Origin: Atopsyche davidsoni
Taxonomy: Eukaryota; Arthropoda; Insecta; Trichoptera; Hydrobiosidae
Length of the DNA stretch: 64,000 nucleotides
Direction of reading: 5' to 3'
Assembly: GCA_022113835.1 (NCBI GenBank)
Contig: JAILWY010000027.1
Span: 6,078,501-6,142,500, forward strand
Positions within the stretch are counted from its first letter, which is position 1, and each line of letters begins with the position of its first letter. The position numbers and the translations under genes were made by a program. A model generated the notes under the pieces. The model was not told where the DNA came from, ran no database searches, and worked only from the letters and a program-made list of their open reading frames with translations. This document shows positions 37,201 through 52,366 of this stretch, one piece after another.

Positions 37201-40200
37201 TTTAATAACCTGAAATAAATATGTGGCTTACAAAGAAAAGATAAGGGTCTCGAACAAACCCGGTAGCTTCACGCTCAGCCTAATGGCGCAGGTCGCATAG
37301 CGGCGCCGACGTCTCTAGCTGTAGTCGGAGCGCTGTGCAGTACAGTTTTTGAATAATTGCATACATAATCAAATGGTAGCGTTAAATTATGGGCCAGATT
37401 GCCGGATATTCAAATATCTCAAACTTCGTGAGTACCTCCAAGAGCCGACGCCTAAGAGGGAGCGGTTAGAGTGCATCCGAATCCCGTTTGACACTAAATT
37501 TCAACCGTTCAGTCGGACGGCGCGCTGTGCACGTGCAACCATCCCCTTAGGTTAGGAGAACCTCGTATACTGCGACCATAATAACATAAGTCAACTTACG
37601 TCGGTTGCCTTCAAAGTCGTTAGGGACGACAAGAGTTATTTAGGACTGGGGTTCAACCGGGAACTTTAAGATAAATTATCTAGCAAACACAGCCCGCGTC
37701 AACGATAACGCTTATGAGCTGACTTCTGAGACTAAAAACTTATGGTCGTGTACTAAATAATTTATTCAACATTTGATAGAAGAGATATGACAGGCTCGTA
37801 CAGGAGAAAAGTGTGAGACGCTTATTTGAAAACATGTACTACTTAAAATGACCAATTGTTCATCACATGAAATTATATCGACAACAAATGAATGAAACAA
37901 AAAACAGAAATTAGCGTACGATTATACGAGAAGTCGCGACACTGAATCAATAATGTGTAGCTTGTCAGCTCTCTGTGCATTTCAATAACCGTACGACTGC
38001 AGCCCTAAAGCTTGACTGCTCCCAGCGCGGCTCTTTGAAACAATAATTGAACTATCAAAAACTCGTAACTCGTAGAATTCGCAAGAAAAGACATTTTTAA
38101 CCAATCGTAATTTTGATTTTAAATTATATTTTTTTGAATTATTGTTGATTTTAATATTCGTCGTATTATTAAAAATAAATGCGGGAGCGTGTATCAGATG
38201 TTTTTAGACTTACATTACAAACATAGTACAGTGCACACATTATTTCAATAGCACTAGATTCATTTTTTTTTTAAATATAGAAACATGGTGGGAGCTAACC
38301 TTATGTTGTTAAAAATTATAAATAAAAGAATTTCATAAACATTACTACAAGTGCTTACGGCTTGAATGGGTAGGAATCAAACCAACACATAAATAACGTT
38401 ATAAAGTGGATTCACTTCAGAGCATAAATATTAAGTGTGATTGAAATTGTAAAGTATACAGGATTAACAAAGCCTCCGCATTTTTAACACGAAACTTGTC
38501 ATCCTCGAAGTAAAATGTTGCGCACGTAAATAAAATTTTACATTAAGGCTGTTGAACGTTAAAATAAATTATTTAGTTAAATATCAAACATTTATCTCTA
38601 TATTTGAAAGAAAAAAACAAAAAGTTGATTTGTTACAAAAACGCAGCAAAACATCACAAAACGGCTTTTTTATTTCTAGAAATTGAATATGACGCACTTC
38701 CACAATAGACGCTACAGCCAGTGTAGATGCTTATTTTATAAACAGATGGAATAAGTTTGTTTTCGCAGAGTAATTTATCTTGAAAATATGATTGTACCTG
38801 GCGGGGCTGTGAAACGTCTTGTCGCAAACAGGTAGATAAGTGTAATTACGGAGATAGTCGGACGAAACGCCCTCGACAGACGTCGGTTACCCTTTCCCGA
38901 CTTCACCACTTATCACCAAAGTAAATAATCTGATAAAGGTCAGAAGCAAGTGCGGGCCCTCGACTTCTGCAGTACGACTGCTCAATGACGCTGATTTAAT
39001 GTGTAAATTAAAACTGTACATGAATAAACATATTTATAAATTCCTGCTGCCTGAAATAATAGCTCTAAATGTGTAAGGCAGCAATGATAAACAGAAAATA
39101 TAATTTGAATTATATTAAAGTTGGTAACATAAATCTTACTAGTTTCTATTAGACTGGGTGAACGCAGCGGGTTACAAACGCACAGAATAAGCTAACCGAA
39201 TATGGCTATATCGCCGTCTCACGAGAGACTACTTACAAAATAAGTTTAATTTATTAGCCTGGAAGTATTGTTATTTAAAAAGAGGCCATATTTATACGTA
39301 CGTATTTTTAATGAAATAAACTAACAAGGTTTTCAGAATTATTATGTTAAAAATCTCTTGGGTGAATATGTTTGTTTTTGAACATTCTGAAACTACCGAA
39401 TGTCTAAAGACAAAAATTATTTCTCGGAAATATATTTTTAGTATCACTAAAAACCCCTTTGGTGTGTTGACATTAACAAAATATATAGATATGTAAGTAC
39501 ATGGTTACAAATTAAAGTTTTCAAATCTAACATGATACATTTCTAAACAAATACAGCAAACCAAAATTTCTTCTACACTGAATTATATGAATGAAAAGTA
39601 TAAACCATTTAAAAACAATCAAACGATTTATACTTATTTTACTTTACAGACGTTTTCATTTAAATTTTTTATTAACAACAATTGTATCAACACAAAGAGA
39701 TCGTCATTTTCAAATGGAAATACATAGATTTTACTATGCCATTAGAAATAAATGATTAGCACATATAATGTAAGTAGAAATAAGCGTGATTTCACATATA
39801 TTTAAAATTTGTCATGATAAAGAAAAAAATTCAGTATTAAATCGACGGGCGTACCATGGAGCCCGCAAGCTTACTGGTGTAGAGCATTATTAGAATTAAA
39901 AAAAATAGTATAAAATTTGCATCAGCTTATGATGTCGCGTTTTCTTTCGCCTGCAAAAGGAACTCAGATTGTAAACGACAAGCATTCCTTTAATATCATT
40001 TGTACAGCATCAACGCATACCTCCCTCGAGCTGAGAATTCAGGAACACTAACATAAATATGTACAACAAATGAGATTTCCCAGATATAACAGCGTCCTAT
40101 TTAAAATCTTAAAATCTAGACGGTACAAAATCGGACCCCTTTCCGAGGTGGACGCAAAGCAATTTTAGCGGCTAATTTGCATACAACTTGGAATCACATT

Positions 40201-43200
40201 TCACACAGACGACAGAATAAATTACGGCGGGCCGTAGTAAAATTGTTTCGCTTCGAGGCGGGCCGATAAAGTAAAAATATATAAATTCTTGAGTCGTTCT
40301 CCCCAAGGACGACGCGTACCGGGCCCGGCCGGCCGACCGCGCGCCTTAAACACTCTCGCGCCGGAATGGCTCGCTGAATTAAATATGACTTTATTATAAG
40401 GATTTTCCTAGTATTGCCCGATCGCTTGCATACACCAAAAGAAAAATAAATGTTGAGAAAATTTTATTTACTAGGGAAAAAATACGGTCACTCTCTCAAC
40501 AACGTGAAAGCACAGAGGTCATTCACAAGTATGAGGATGGATCAAATACTTATCACGCTACCCTTATTTAAAGTTAAGGTAATTATTCCGGATTAAGCTA
40601 AAGCCATTGAACCACCGCTGTATTGGAAACCATTATATTGTTATATTTCATACATGAAATAAATCTGTTTAGCTTTTTGCCACGGCCAACTCCGTCGGCG
40701 GGGCCCCCCCCTAAGGCTCTGCAAGGCGGAACTCCACCTTGCGGTAAATACTATACTACGTTATACCCTGTTTTTTTTTTTAAATATTTTTGAAATTCTC
40801 TCATGTTTTCGTATAACATATTACCATAAGAAACGCCGAATATATTAATAAATTACAGCTAATTCTTTTATAGTGTTATTTAATATATTAAAAGTACATG
40901 TACTATTATTTTATATGGATTGATAAGTTTGACGCCATGCCGGTCCTCCAGTGAACAGTAGTAATCGATGCAAAAACACTAAAATAAGATGCTTTCACTT
41001 TGGGTATCCGGTTGGTACTTTCATATCTCCGTCATGGTGTTCTTCAGTTGGATAAGTTAATATGAAGAGATTTATAATCTTACCTGTTTGCGTTACAATG
41101 TAGTAATATATTCACTTATAAAACATTGTGTTGATTTATCAAAATAACTTTTATTTCATTTGAGGAAGATAGAACCGAGGATGTTGCTTGTAAAGGACGG
41201 AAAACCTGAACTTGGTTATGAAATAATTTCATTCGATTATTAACAAATCCGTTTCGTTACGTGTTGATAAAAGAAGTTTTACAAAATAGGAAATGGGAGG
41301 CACAAGAGAAAGCTTGCAAAATAAATATTTTATTTATGGTCAGTAATGATATATTTGTGAAATAGTTAATCGGTTGGCAATTAAATTTGCTGCACGATAA
41401 ATTACAGGTGACGAGCAACTCCCACGAGCGACTTGAAATTGAATTTTCAAAGGAAATGGCCATAATAAACTATGATAATAGAGTTATACGCTAGTCAATT
41501 GAGTAATATAGATTATAAAGTAAATTTTAATGCGTTGCCCGACGGAAAACACAGTGGTCGAATGCGCGAAGCATTTTTAATAACGGGAATAATGCAAGAG
41601 CTTTGCAACGGAGTGAAATAAAGCTAAATTAAAAACCACGCAATCACAATTAAAAACATCATAACCTTATAAAGAAACTCGACATAAAACTTATCTTCGG
41701 ATTCATAAAAGCTAACTGGTAGTTAAAAATATTGAAAGGGTTAAAAGAAAGTTTTTTTAATATAAAAGATAAAACTTCGCTTTAAAACACAGAGTTTTTT
41801 TAAGTACACCGATCAGATAAAACGTCATGCTTCGGCCAGATACTCATCGTGTACTAAAATTGTAACCGGTGACGATTACTCAACGAGAACAAAAGGTATG
41901 TTAATGCTCAAAATATCTGAATAAACATACTGAAATGGAATTAGGAAAGTCTTTGAGAGATAATGCGCGGTTTGAATAGTTGGCAATAATCATTTAATTA
42001 CGGATTCAATCTAAAAAATGAATTGAAATCATTGTAATTATGTCGAAATAAGCAATGATAAAAAACAAAAAGCGTTGCAAAACTAATTAGTAATTCTCAC
42101 AGCTTTTCGGGTCAGCGTAAAACAATACAGATTAGTGAGTAGAAGAGATAAAACTATAAAAACCACGTGCCTCGGGATTGAATGTCAGGGGGTCACTAAG
42201 AGCACAATCGCTCCAGCCATAGCGTATAAAACACCACTTGCGATACGTTAACATTGCTTATTCATGATATAAATATTTTAAAAAGTTGTCCGAAATATAT
42301 ATTTTATAATCGAACTACAAGTATAATATTAAAAAAGTTAAAATTAAATAAAAAATTCAACACGATTAAAATACATGAAGTATACTGGTGATAACTACTT
42401 CTTTCAGTGAATACAATCGATATTTAAATACGTTGTTTTTTTTTATAAAGTTTACTACTTTTATCACCAAGATCATAAAATTAAAAAAGTTATATTTGAA
42501 TTATCATGAATATATATTTTTTAATATTACATTTTTCAGCAGCATAACAGAAACATTAATTATATACAAAGTGTATGCACATAAAAAGCAAGTAACATTA
42601 CGTGAATCACTTACATTTTAAAATATACAAAAGACATTGAGAGCAGTATAAAAATAATAGCTTTAACGCTCGAATGTTCTCGCACAATACGTGATACTGT
42701 TGCACCTACACACAAGGTTGTTACGCGCACTGTGCTAACAATAATAACTGCATTATGAACGTCCTTAAAACATTTTCTTAACACTTAAATAAATGCCACT
42801 TTTTACATTATAACGTGCTTAATTCTGACGAAATGATTAACAGTTAAATAAAACACTTTCAGTTACCGGTAAGTTTCTACTCGGTCCATCGGCCGCGTGT
42901 CCATGTCCGATGGATTCAATTCGTGACCCACATTGCTCTCGAGACGAGGTCCGAACCAAATACAGCGGGTACGGCGGCCGGTCAGCCGCGGAGACGCCGG
43001 GCGGCCGACTTCAGGTTTGGGAGATGAGCGAGATGAAGGCCGAGCGAGCAACTGATTACGAATACTCAAATCTTCAAATGACCAACACCTAACAACACAA
43101 ATACATTTAATTCAACTAAGGCTTAATTAACGTTGTTTGTAAGAACAAATACCTTATTTTATCCCTAATTAGAGAATAGTTGGAAGTTCAGATTTGTATA

Positions 43201-44046
43201 AAAACATGTTTTAACGAAGTGAATGAATCGTTCTATTGTTTTCATTGTATGTGACAACATTACAAGTTAATTATTCAAATATGCGGTTTGAAGATAAATA
43301 TATTTAAAGAGGGTTAAAAAGCAAAAGAAAGAGTGTACAAATATCGAAAAACCAAAATAAAAAAGTGGTCTAATGGTAATATTCCGTTTTCGTGTAAAAT
43401 GGTCAGCTTTTTCAACATCTTGAATAATAAAGAAAGACAATGGCCTGACCCTGTTATTTTAGATATTAACAAAACTGTGTTCAAAAATTCACTATATCTT
43501 CAGCTCGCAGAACGATTTGCGTTTGTCAGGTTTGTGGGAGTTCTCCGTCGAACGGCTATTTTACTGATATATATTTGACAGATCAGATAGTATGATTTGA
43601 ATAGGCGACGATGAAGAGGACTGTTCATATCCATGGAGTGCTCTAAGTGCGCCATTGTACCTCGCGATCGGTTATCTTCCGCCAGGTACAACTCAAAACA
43701 CGGATGCAATTGCGTTTTAAACATTGTAAGGTTTATTCATGCTCAGGTGGATTTTATATGCGCGGAACAGTAAAATTGCTTATTCGTAATTGCATTGTTT
43801 ATTTTAATTTCCTGTGTGAATTATCATTTTTCATACAATGTGTTGTGATGGATATTGATTGTGCACCATATAATCGTAGGCAACGCCCACTAAAAGCGAA
43901 TAATTAATTTAGAAAACACAATGCAATGATACGCAAACTTACTACTCAATTCATCTACGACAGGGAAGTATCACCTTTTTTATTCCAGCGCAGTTTTTTT
44001 TTAAAATTAGTTTACTGTTTATTTTGAAAATTAATATGACGCAGAC

Positions 44047-44048
<2 letters not shown>

Positions 44049-44080
<32 letters not shown>
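44049..44080. repeat. AT dinucleotide microsatellite
   Basis: An uninterrupted AT tract of about 16 units in AT-rich non-coding DNA. Confidence 0.95.
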
Positions 44081-44082
<2 letters not shown>

Positions 44083-44856
44083 CATTTAGGTAAATTGTGC
44101 TTTTCAGACGTATAAAGCCTGGATAAAGATGGAAAAAACAGCGAAGTAAAAAAATAGCACACAACAATTTAAAGTGCAGCCCGCCGCCTCACATTTTGTT
44201 CTACTGATGTGGAATATTCAAAAGGCCAGATAGATCAATATATACAGTTATAACCGTAGATTCAAAAGCATTAATTAGAAACATTTGCAACTCAAAAACG
44301 TCCGAAAGAATAAAATGTATGTGTGTGTATATAGATATAAATGCGTGTGGTGGGAGGTGCATTTATAATATATGAAAAGAGATATCAAACCTCGGCATGC
44401 TGGGACCCACAATACTTGCATGGGATCGATTATTCCTTACATTTTCTTGATAGATTAATAATTCGAATACACGTAGTTCCTACAGTCATGGTATCGCAGT
44501 AATCCGCTCAGTAGGGGGATAATATTGTTGAGCCGGATTGCCTTATAAGTGGACGTTTTTCGCATAATATATTACCTCGGACCGACCTTTTACGACGGAT
44601 AGCTTGATAAAAGATTAATAAATCCCTGTTATTTTTATTGAGTAAACTAAGTGTTTTTTTTTTACACAGAATAAAAATACTAAATGCCCGGTTTTATATT
44701 TTGCTTCAAGTGGTGTCGTAAGGAAGGTCCTGGGAATGGTAGGAATTAAAAATTCAACAAGTCCAAAGTGATCGAACCCGAGAGCAGCAACTGGGGCAGC
44801 GGCCGCGTGCCTAAAACGAAATTGATATCTTCTTAAATGGCGACCCTGTTATCAAA

Positions 44857-45099
44857 ATGGCGTCATCCCAAGATAGGCGATGGCTAATTACCCGGCCATA
44901 TGCTCCGCGGCCTCAAATCCTTCGATCCGATGTTCCAGTGACACTCTCACGTGTCGGTCGGTTTCGGCTTGCGCTGCCGAGAGACGGCCAGACGGCGCTC
45001 GAACCGCGGAGTATTTTCGGAAGGCGCAAAATTAAAAATAGACCAGCAACCGGGGTAGTAAGAAAAGATTTCGTATCGATCACCAGAATAAAGCTTTAG
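44857..45099 (+). CDS. Doubtful 80-codon small ORF
   Basis: ATG with A at -3 and G at +4, then 80 codons rich in Arg/Pro/Leu and ending in TAG. A second ATG in a similar context at 44837 opens an overlapping 16-codon frame. The two ATGs coincide with AAATGGCG motifs, which are also PHO/YY1-like binding sequences. No domain was recognised. The frame lies in a mildly GC-rich segment, so composition may explain it. Confidence 0.15.
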   Translation: MASSQDRRWLITRPYAPRPQILRSDVPVTLSRVGRFRLALPRDGQTALEPRSIFGRRKIKNRPATGVVRKDFVSITRIKL

Positions 45100-45310
45100 C
45101 CTCGTTCGTATTGAGCAGATTCAACAGCGATTTTAACATTGAATTTTTAATTGATACCTCAATAATTACCCGCAATAAAAATTTACTTTACGATTTCGTT
45201 ACAAAAGAAACATATCGAATGATATTGAATAAAACGCTAGGTCGCTACTTAAAAAATAACGAATTTTAATATATACGTTTTCCTTATATAAAAAATGTAC
45301 TAGGTTAGTC

Positions 45311-45331
45311 ATCGATATACGATATATCGAT
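45311..45331. repeat. 9-bp inverted repeat around CGA
   Basis: ATCGATATA, CGA, TATATCGAT. Simple AT composition makes chance likely. Confidence 0.6.
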
Positions 45332-48300
45332 ATACTACGTCTAACTATCCTTTGCATTTTATACTACAAAATAATTATAATAAAACAATATATTTTCACT
45401 AAAAAAGATAAGATATTTATAATATCTAGAAAATAACCATCCGTATGCATATTCATGATTCAGAGATGGTTTCCTTGGTAGACATTTTTTTAATACTTTA
45501 ATATTATTGGATTCACCTGGAAAATATTGCATCAAGCAAAATAAAATAATGCTCACTGAATCCGGAAAGCAAATATCTAACACGACCGACAATCCAAAGC
45601 TACGCAAAAACCTCAATCAATAAAGATGAGAAGTACATACGGTGGAATAGTAGCACGTCCCAATACAGACACGTCACAAGTAATCTCCTCTCGCCGCGTC
45701 AGTCGGTCGCCCTGCAGGTGGGCGGAAGGGGGAGGGGTCTTATCTGCCCCTAACGACGTCGCCCGTGGGCGGGATCACGCCGGGAGGAGAAAGTGCAAGG
45801 CAAAGGAAATCCGCCTACAATATGTACCTGCTAAACCCCAACTGATACAGCCTACCGGAGGTTGTTGAGCACGCAATGTGGAGCATATTTTTTTATTATA
45901 CTTACATTATAATACAAGTAAATGCTTGATACCAAAATTAACAGGCCCTCAGTTATATCCTAAAATAAGTATTTATAAGAGATTACCAAAATATATATTC
46001 GTTTTTCATCTTATTACATATATTATTATAAAATTTGAAACTGTAACTTGTTATGTATATGTGTAATTGAGACTAATCGTGATAATTTTTTTTAATTTAT
46101 AATATACATACTACATATATTTATAAGTATCCGCATGCTTATACACATAAGGGTACATTTCCATTATTCCCTTTTCTGACTTTTCAGTTGTCTGGTGTGC
46201 GATTTCTTCGGCAAACGCTTTCTTGATACAGACTAAAATACAACAGTAAAAAAATCGGCAGCAAACGTCATAAATGACACGTAAGACCAATAACCTCTTT
46301 AAATTTTTTTTTTATGGAATTGACTCATATATAAAATGTATAAATCCTTTTTTTTTTAGGCATAGGTATGATTTTGAGCCTCACCTCCTTACTACCCCGG
46401 GCTAGCGCCGGAATCCTTTTGATCACTGTGGCTTTGAATCATCGGTAAAAAATAATCTATTTCTAGCATTTATAATTATTTTATCTTAAATACCGTTTAT
46501 AAAATACATGTTATATTGTGTGAGGATTTATTTTGTTTTTACGATGAATCATTGAATATTGTTATATTGATAATGACGAAGAAATAAAACTTGTTGAGAT
46601 AAAGCGCCGAATAAGGCACTATTTTTTCAACATTTTTTTTTACTATCTAAAAAAATGAATACATCGCAGATAAGTTTCGCGGCGAACGAGCCGCTGGCGT
46701 AATAATTTATAAACATGGAAGATGTATTGGCAATGTTCGCTGCAGTCAGCGATTTGTATTTCTGCCAAAAATGGACTCCACATGCAGTCGCTTCCACCGG
46801 CTAGGTTACAAAATCGATACTGGTCGAGTAGGAGGATTTTATTCTCTCAATCTCAGATTTGTTGTACTTCTTATTGTGGAAATCTCTGTCACGTTCCAGC
46901 TGTCGGCGAGCCGTCAAAAAATCGGAAAACGAATGTTGGCAGCACACGAAATGTAGCATTGTAAACCATTTCTATTTTGTCAGCCCCCCGCTCGATAAAA
47001 ATCGATCGATAAACTAATTTTGAGCTTGCTGAGAGAACCGTACACAGCAATAAATATAAACAAACATTAATGGTGAAATTATTGAGATATTCTCAATACA
47101 ATATGTATCTAACAACGCTCGATTTAAAGCATATAAAGTGCACGAATAATTCCTTGCTAATAAAACTATACTATTAACAGAAATAGTCGTCAAGAAGGTT
47201 TCACATCCAACTTTCCATTTAGGATTTTGATCCATCAAACTGTGAGTGAATTCAGGTAAAGTTTTTAGTATCAACTGGAATTTAACATGTGGTTCCAGAG
47301 AATCTAAGGTACTTAATATGAAGTTTTACTTTTTAAAAGTAAATCGATCACCCATATCACGTTTTGGTTGTTTTTGTTTTTATTTTTATACTATGATATG
47401 TGAATCTGCTAGTCTATACAGTTAGTTGATGTGTATTTTCTATACAAAATATAAGAAATTACGTAAGCCAGGAGGCGCTCGCTCTTCTATCTGCTTACGC
47501 AGTGCGTAAGCCTGATTTGCATTATGTTTGTTGGAGGAATTTAACAAGTTTTTAGTGTTATACAAGAGAATTTAGAAAAAGCCGACTTCTGAGAACAGAG
47601 GAATTCATGAAACAGGTTTAAAATGTAAACAGAAAAACAAAATATATTTTTTAGGTTTTAAAAGTATGTATCTTGTTAACAATGAATGAGATGGAAATAT
47701 GAATAATAATATATGTTATGAATGTTCACGAGTCACCAGAATTTACAACGCAATTGTCGGAAAGAGAATCTTCCATTCTGACAAACGATCTAGGAGATAA
47801 TGTAAATCCACCGTTACGAGTCAGAATTACCAGATAAACATTTCACTGGACTGAAATGCAATACACAAACTATAAATCAACAGACAGCCGCACTCGGTGT
47901 ACCATGGACATATTCGTCCGGCAAGAGTCGAATCGCTCACTTTACGGGCAACGACGGAAAGTGAAAGAGTCCCGATTGACAAGAGAGAAACCCGTAAAAA
48001 AAAAAAAAAAACTTCCGCGAGCAAAACTGTTTTCTGAATAACAAAATAACGCAGACGCGGGGAATCGTCCGCGAGAGGGCATCGGAGGAAGGCGAATAAT
48101 CGCCGGTCACGAAAAAAGACAGCGGGCAAAAATGTGGAGCGGCGGTACTACAACTTTCTAAATACGTGCACGAGAAATCGTCGGCGGCGCGGCGCGTTCA
48201 ACTTTAAGTTACCATATCAAAGAAAGGCTGCGAGAGGCGGCGGGGAGGTGTGCCCACTGGAGCTGCGTACGCCGCCATCGAGATACCGCCGAGAGCGAGG

Positions 48301-50989
48301 AACACGAGCAACACGTTGCGTTCAGACTTGGCAAAGATTGACGTACTGATTTTACTATATAAAACAGAAGCAATAATTAACAAGGAATAGCTACAGAGTC
48401 TTGCTAAGCGGCGGTGAGCTCGTCAAATGGTTCCCAGTGAAACAACTATCGGTAATTATAATTATATGCAACTGTTAAGCTTATTTTAATTTAATAAGCT
48501 TAAAAAAACTTTTTATTTGACTGATCGCATGAATGCCGCTTTCCATAATTTGAGAAAAAAATATTTTCAAAATAATTGTTTTTATTTAAAGCTGTTTTTG
48601 TGAACTTTCTACGGTACAACCTGTCGCTTATAATTATTTTTTAAAACTGGTAAACACAGTGACTATCGAAGTGAAGTGTAACTAAAATATAAAATGCAAT
48701 ATTTTTTCGTATTTCAAAAGCTATCAACGGCGATCATTGTGGCATGCTCGGAGAGGAGAAAAGAAAGACGCGACGTCCACGGCGGTCGGCTTGCTGGGCC
48801 CATTTGTTTAACAAAACTTAAATAAATCACTCCAGCACAACAAAGCGTTGCAATTAATATAAACGCATCACGCGAATGACCGGCCACGCTATATTCGCAA
48901 ATGATAACTTGACACGAAACGCGATCCTAATTGAGAGTTTATTGGCCACTTATGGAAAAATCTTAGTGCAGCGACTCTCGATAAAATTATTACAAATTAA
49001 TAAACACTTATACGAGTATTTCAACATTCTCCAAGTGTGTTCTCTGAGTGCTGTATGCAATCTCAGCCCAGTGGAGAAACATAAATATAATTATGTATAA
49101 AAGTTGCACGATACTCTCGCGTAGACTTTCCCCTTTTATACATTAAAATAATAGTAGTAAATAATTATAGCTAAACTAAGTAGAAATGTGACAGTTAATA
49201 AGCTATTAGCACGTGCAGAGAATTTCTCTTAAAACAATTTGATTTTTGTTTGTATTGATGATATTCTCCCAGTAAATTTATTTTGCGTAAATGCTTTCGT
49301 GACATTTTTTATTTTAATTAAAAAAAAAAAACCTTGCATTTACATTAAGTACCTTTAGAAGTTGTTATTGATTTAAGAAAACTAAGCATAATAAAAAATA
49401 GATAATGCCTATATTACACAAAGTATTATACCTATTAATTTAAAAATAATAGATCACCGGTGAAATATGTTTTATATGGGAGCTTACAAGTATTTTTGAC
49501 TCATGTTGAATAGACGCATGTTTAGTCATAGAACATCAATAAATGTAAATAATGCCAATTTCAAAATTAATGTAAATATGCACATTTTGCACATATCTGT
49601 GTTTGGATCAAAGCTTAAAACGGCAGTCGAATATAATGACATTCTGAAATGAAATTAATTCGGTTAGACGGATGGATTGGTAACATTTTGTGTTCGATGT
49701 GAGGTCGTAACGGAGATCCCGATACTCTAGGTGCATACATAACAAATATTGTCAATAGAAATAAGACGGTTCATTGCATAAAAATGTAAATTACCCGCCT
49801 AATTAAATAATTTTACATGAAACATTTTGAATTCATTGCGACATTGAACTGGAAAATCAGGTTAGTAATTATGTTAGTTGATTTTAAAACGCATTAAACA
49901 CAAGAATTTGTTTATTTGTTGCGTGAATCATGTATGTCAATGTGATACTAAATTGATTTTTTTGACATGGTAACAATGATATGTATGTGCAGATATCAGA
50001 TTTAAAATACAATTAAGAAAATTAGGTGAAATTTAAGGAAAATTTTCGATTGAATTTATTTAAAGTAATAATAATATTGCACAAGACTTTCGTGATTCAA
50101 ATTAGTGTTAGCTCGAGTTTTAATTTACTCGGACAATCAAACGACTGTAATCAATAAGAAGCGATGATATAACATAATGACCATGGGCACTTTCATTAAG
50201 TCAGACTAATAGAGAATCCAATCTAGTTTTAAGTATTCTATGGTATAAATTCATTACTTTCGAATGTAATTAAAAACTGAAACAGTTACATAAAAAATAA
50301 GTACTTTCAATAATAACTATAATGAAACATTCTGATTGTAACGATATTATTGATAGTTGATTAACAGGATTCAACATACTGTAAATGGATTTGCTAAAGA
50401 ACAGAATAGTCTGCGGTCGACAGAGTGATGGATCACTTGGGAGGCGTGAGGTTTCCAGAACAGAGCAGTTGGAGTACAATAATTGAAACAACAATATTTA
50501 AAGAACGAATGGGTTTATTTTCAACAATGTCAGCGGCGCTGTAGTAAAAACGACATGAAAATACAATAAATAACACTATCAAATAAACTTATACAAAATA
50601 CATTCACATAACACAAGATCGGGCAGTAATTGAAACAAAATACGGAAATAATATTTTATGATACATATGCAACGAAAAAAACCAATTCAATTTAGAATAC
50701 AAAATGTCAAGAATAAAAGCCGAATCGAGTGTTCGGTAAGTCTAAGCTATTTATTATACAGAAATAATTAATTTATGGTAATCGGTTTTAGATATGTATC
50801 ATTAAATAAAACGCCATTATTCCGTAAAGCCCCAGAATCCTGCCTCTAAAACATTTATTCAATATTTTTCGATATAGCCATAATTACTTTTACAAAAATA
50901 CTATAATAAATTCTCATCTACGCGAATAGAACAAACGAAGGAGTCACTGCTGTAATAATTTACTTTCACACCCGACAGCGACGAGACTC

Positions 50990-51240
50990 GCGTACCGAGC
51001 GACGCGACTTCACATCCGAGCAGCGGCTAGGCGAAAAGCTCGGAATACCGGGTCAGTTACTAATGAAGATGGCTATACGAAAAAGACGGAATACGGTCGG
51101 CTCGGCCGCCACGACCGGGAGTCGCGGCGCCCGCCGACCGCCAGTGCGCAGGATGAGTTGCTACACTCCCGACGGACGCACCCTCGCCCGCCCCGCCTCG
51201 CCCCGCCCCAGCCCTGCATTTCCGCGACATTCTACAATGG
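50990..51240. promoter_or_regulatory. CpG-rich island with a cluster of GC boxes
   Basis: A strongly CpG-rich block whose 51183-51215 part repeats CCGCCC/CGCCCCGCC, the GC-box (Sp1/KLF-type) sequence. It could be a promoter or enhancer. A 91-codon ATG frame crosses it (51063-51338) but is Arg/Pro-rich, and the opposite strand is open as well, so I do not call it a gene. Confidence 0.3.
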
Positions 51241-51800
51241 AACGTCGCGAAAGCACTGCAAATAATGACCAGCCGTTTCATATGCGCCATAAAAGAACAA
51301 TAGGTTATTTTATTTACATTGCATCGCGAGAAATGTAAACGGTGGCCTCTAGTGTACTTTCATCTTGCAAATTGGATATTTGCTTTCTCCGGCCGCACGA
51401 CAGGGCGAGGGACACGAGTCTGCGACGATGCGAGCGCATCTCGCCCGATCACACACCCGTAGTTATTTCTAGACAAGCATTACTGGATAACCTATAATTT
51501 TAGTAAGTTTAGGCAACAACAATACCCAAGGAGATCGTGCCGCGACTTGCGCGATTTTTTTACAAATAGGAAAATTGGTTCCAAGTACTAGCGTAATATA
51601 AAAAATAAAAATGCTTCCGTAAAAGAATAATACACGAGAAATTAACGTTCGACTGTCGGCAGGCGAGTCTCGGCGCAAATTAAATTTATGCGGTTCGCGC
51701 TGCGAAAGTGAGACAATTGAAGACGAAACGTGCGGTCGTCGTCGGTGAGCAGCTCCGCAACGACGGGAGCTAATGAAGGAGGCCGGCGGCGCGCCCGCTC

Positions 51801-51840
51801 GGCTCGCCCGCCACTCGGCTCGCCCGCCACTCGCCTCGCC
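51801..51840 (+). repeat. 16-bp tandem repeat, 2.5 copies
   Basis: GGCTCGCCCGCCACTC occurs at 51801-51816 and again without change at 51817-51832, followed by a partial third unit. It lies inside a GC-rich island. Confidence 0.85.
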
Positions 51841-52366
51841 GGGATCGATCAGCTCTCGCACAATATTTTCTAGATGCTGCGAGAAGGCGGGAGTAATTAA
51901 AATGAATCATGCGACCCGCCGAGGCGGACCCCGGGAGGCGCGGGGACACTTTATCAAACGGCGAATTGAATTGTTGCGCAAGGGTTAAATACGACGCGAA
52001 ATTTGTTGCCAAGCTTGTGCTGGTCATTATAAATAAGTCATAAATATCGTAATAATATATATAACAGCGAAAAAACATTTAACGGCACTTATGTTTCGAA
52101 AGTGATATTTACTCGCAGAACCGACAAGTCGAACGTTCTAAAATAAAATAGAAAATAAATAACATAAACCTCTAAAAATAATTAAGAAAATAAAAATAAA
52201 AAAACAAATCAAAAAGAAAGATTGAATCCCTGATCTTGCTATGAGATAACAAATCAGATCTATCGCGAGAATAGTCATGTTTACGTAGAAAAATGAAAGG
52301 TCTACAGATTAGCATGCATCATTTAGCAGCTCCGAACCTTTTATCGCCTCGGCTGGGATATGCAAA

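Larger units (their letters stand above)
29216..52366. other. Gene-free AT-rich DNA with GC-rich islands
   Basis: GC-rich islands lie at about 33885-33975, 35610-35785, 36545-36720, 37440-37550, 40205-40375, 40685-40745, 42890-43040, 44930-45060, 45680-45800, 48180-48330, 50990-51240 and 51690-51960. A minus-strand donor match CAG|GTAAGA occurs near 41085 and another, TGC|GTAAGT, near 36268; neither has an open exon beside it. No gene could be supported. Confidence 0.55.

Noticed and set aside
38340..38400. tRNA-like B box on the minus strand (GGTTTGATTCC)
   Set aside because: One mismatch to the consensus, an imperfect T stem, and no A box at a usable distance.
41070..41100. Third recursive splice site on the minus strand (CAG|GTAAGA)
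   Set aside because: The donor half is good but the upstream sequence is purine-rich and lacks a pyrimidine tract.
51469..51861. 130-codon minus-strand frame
   Set aside because: Starts at GTG, crosses a tandem repeat and a GC island, and has no ATG start.
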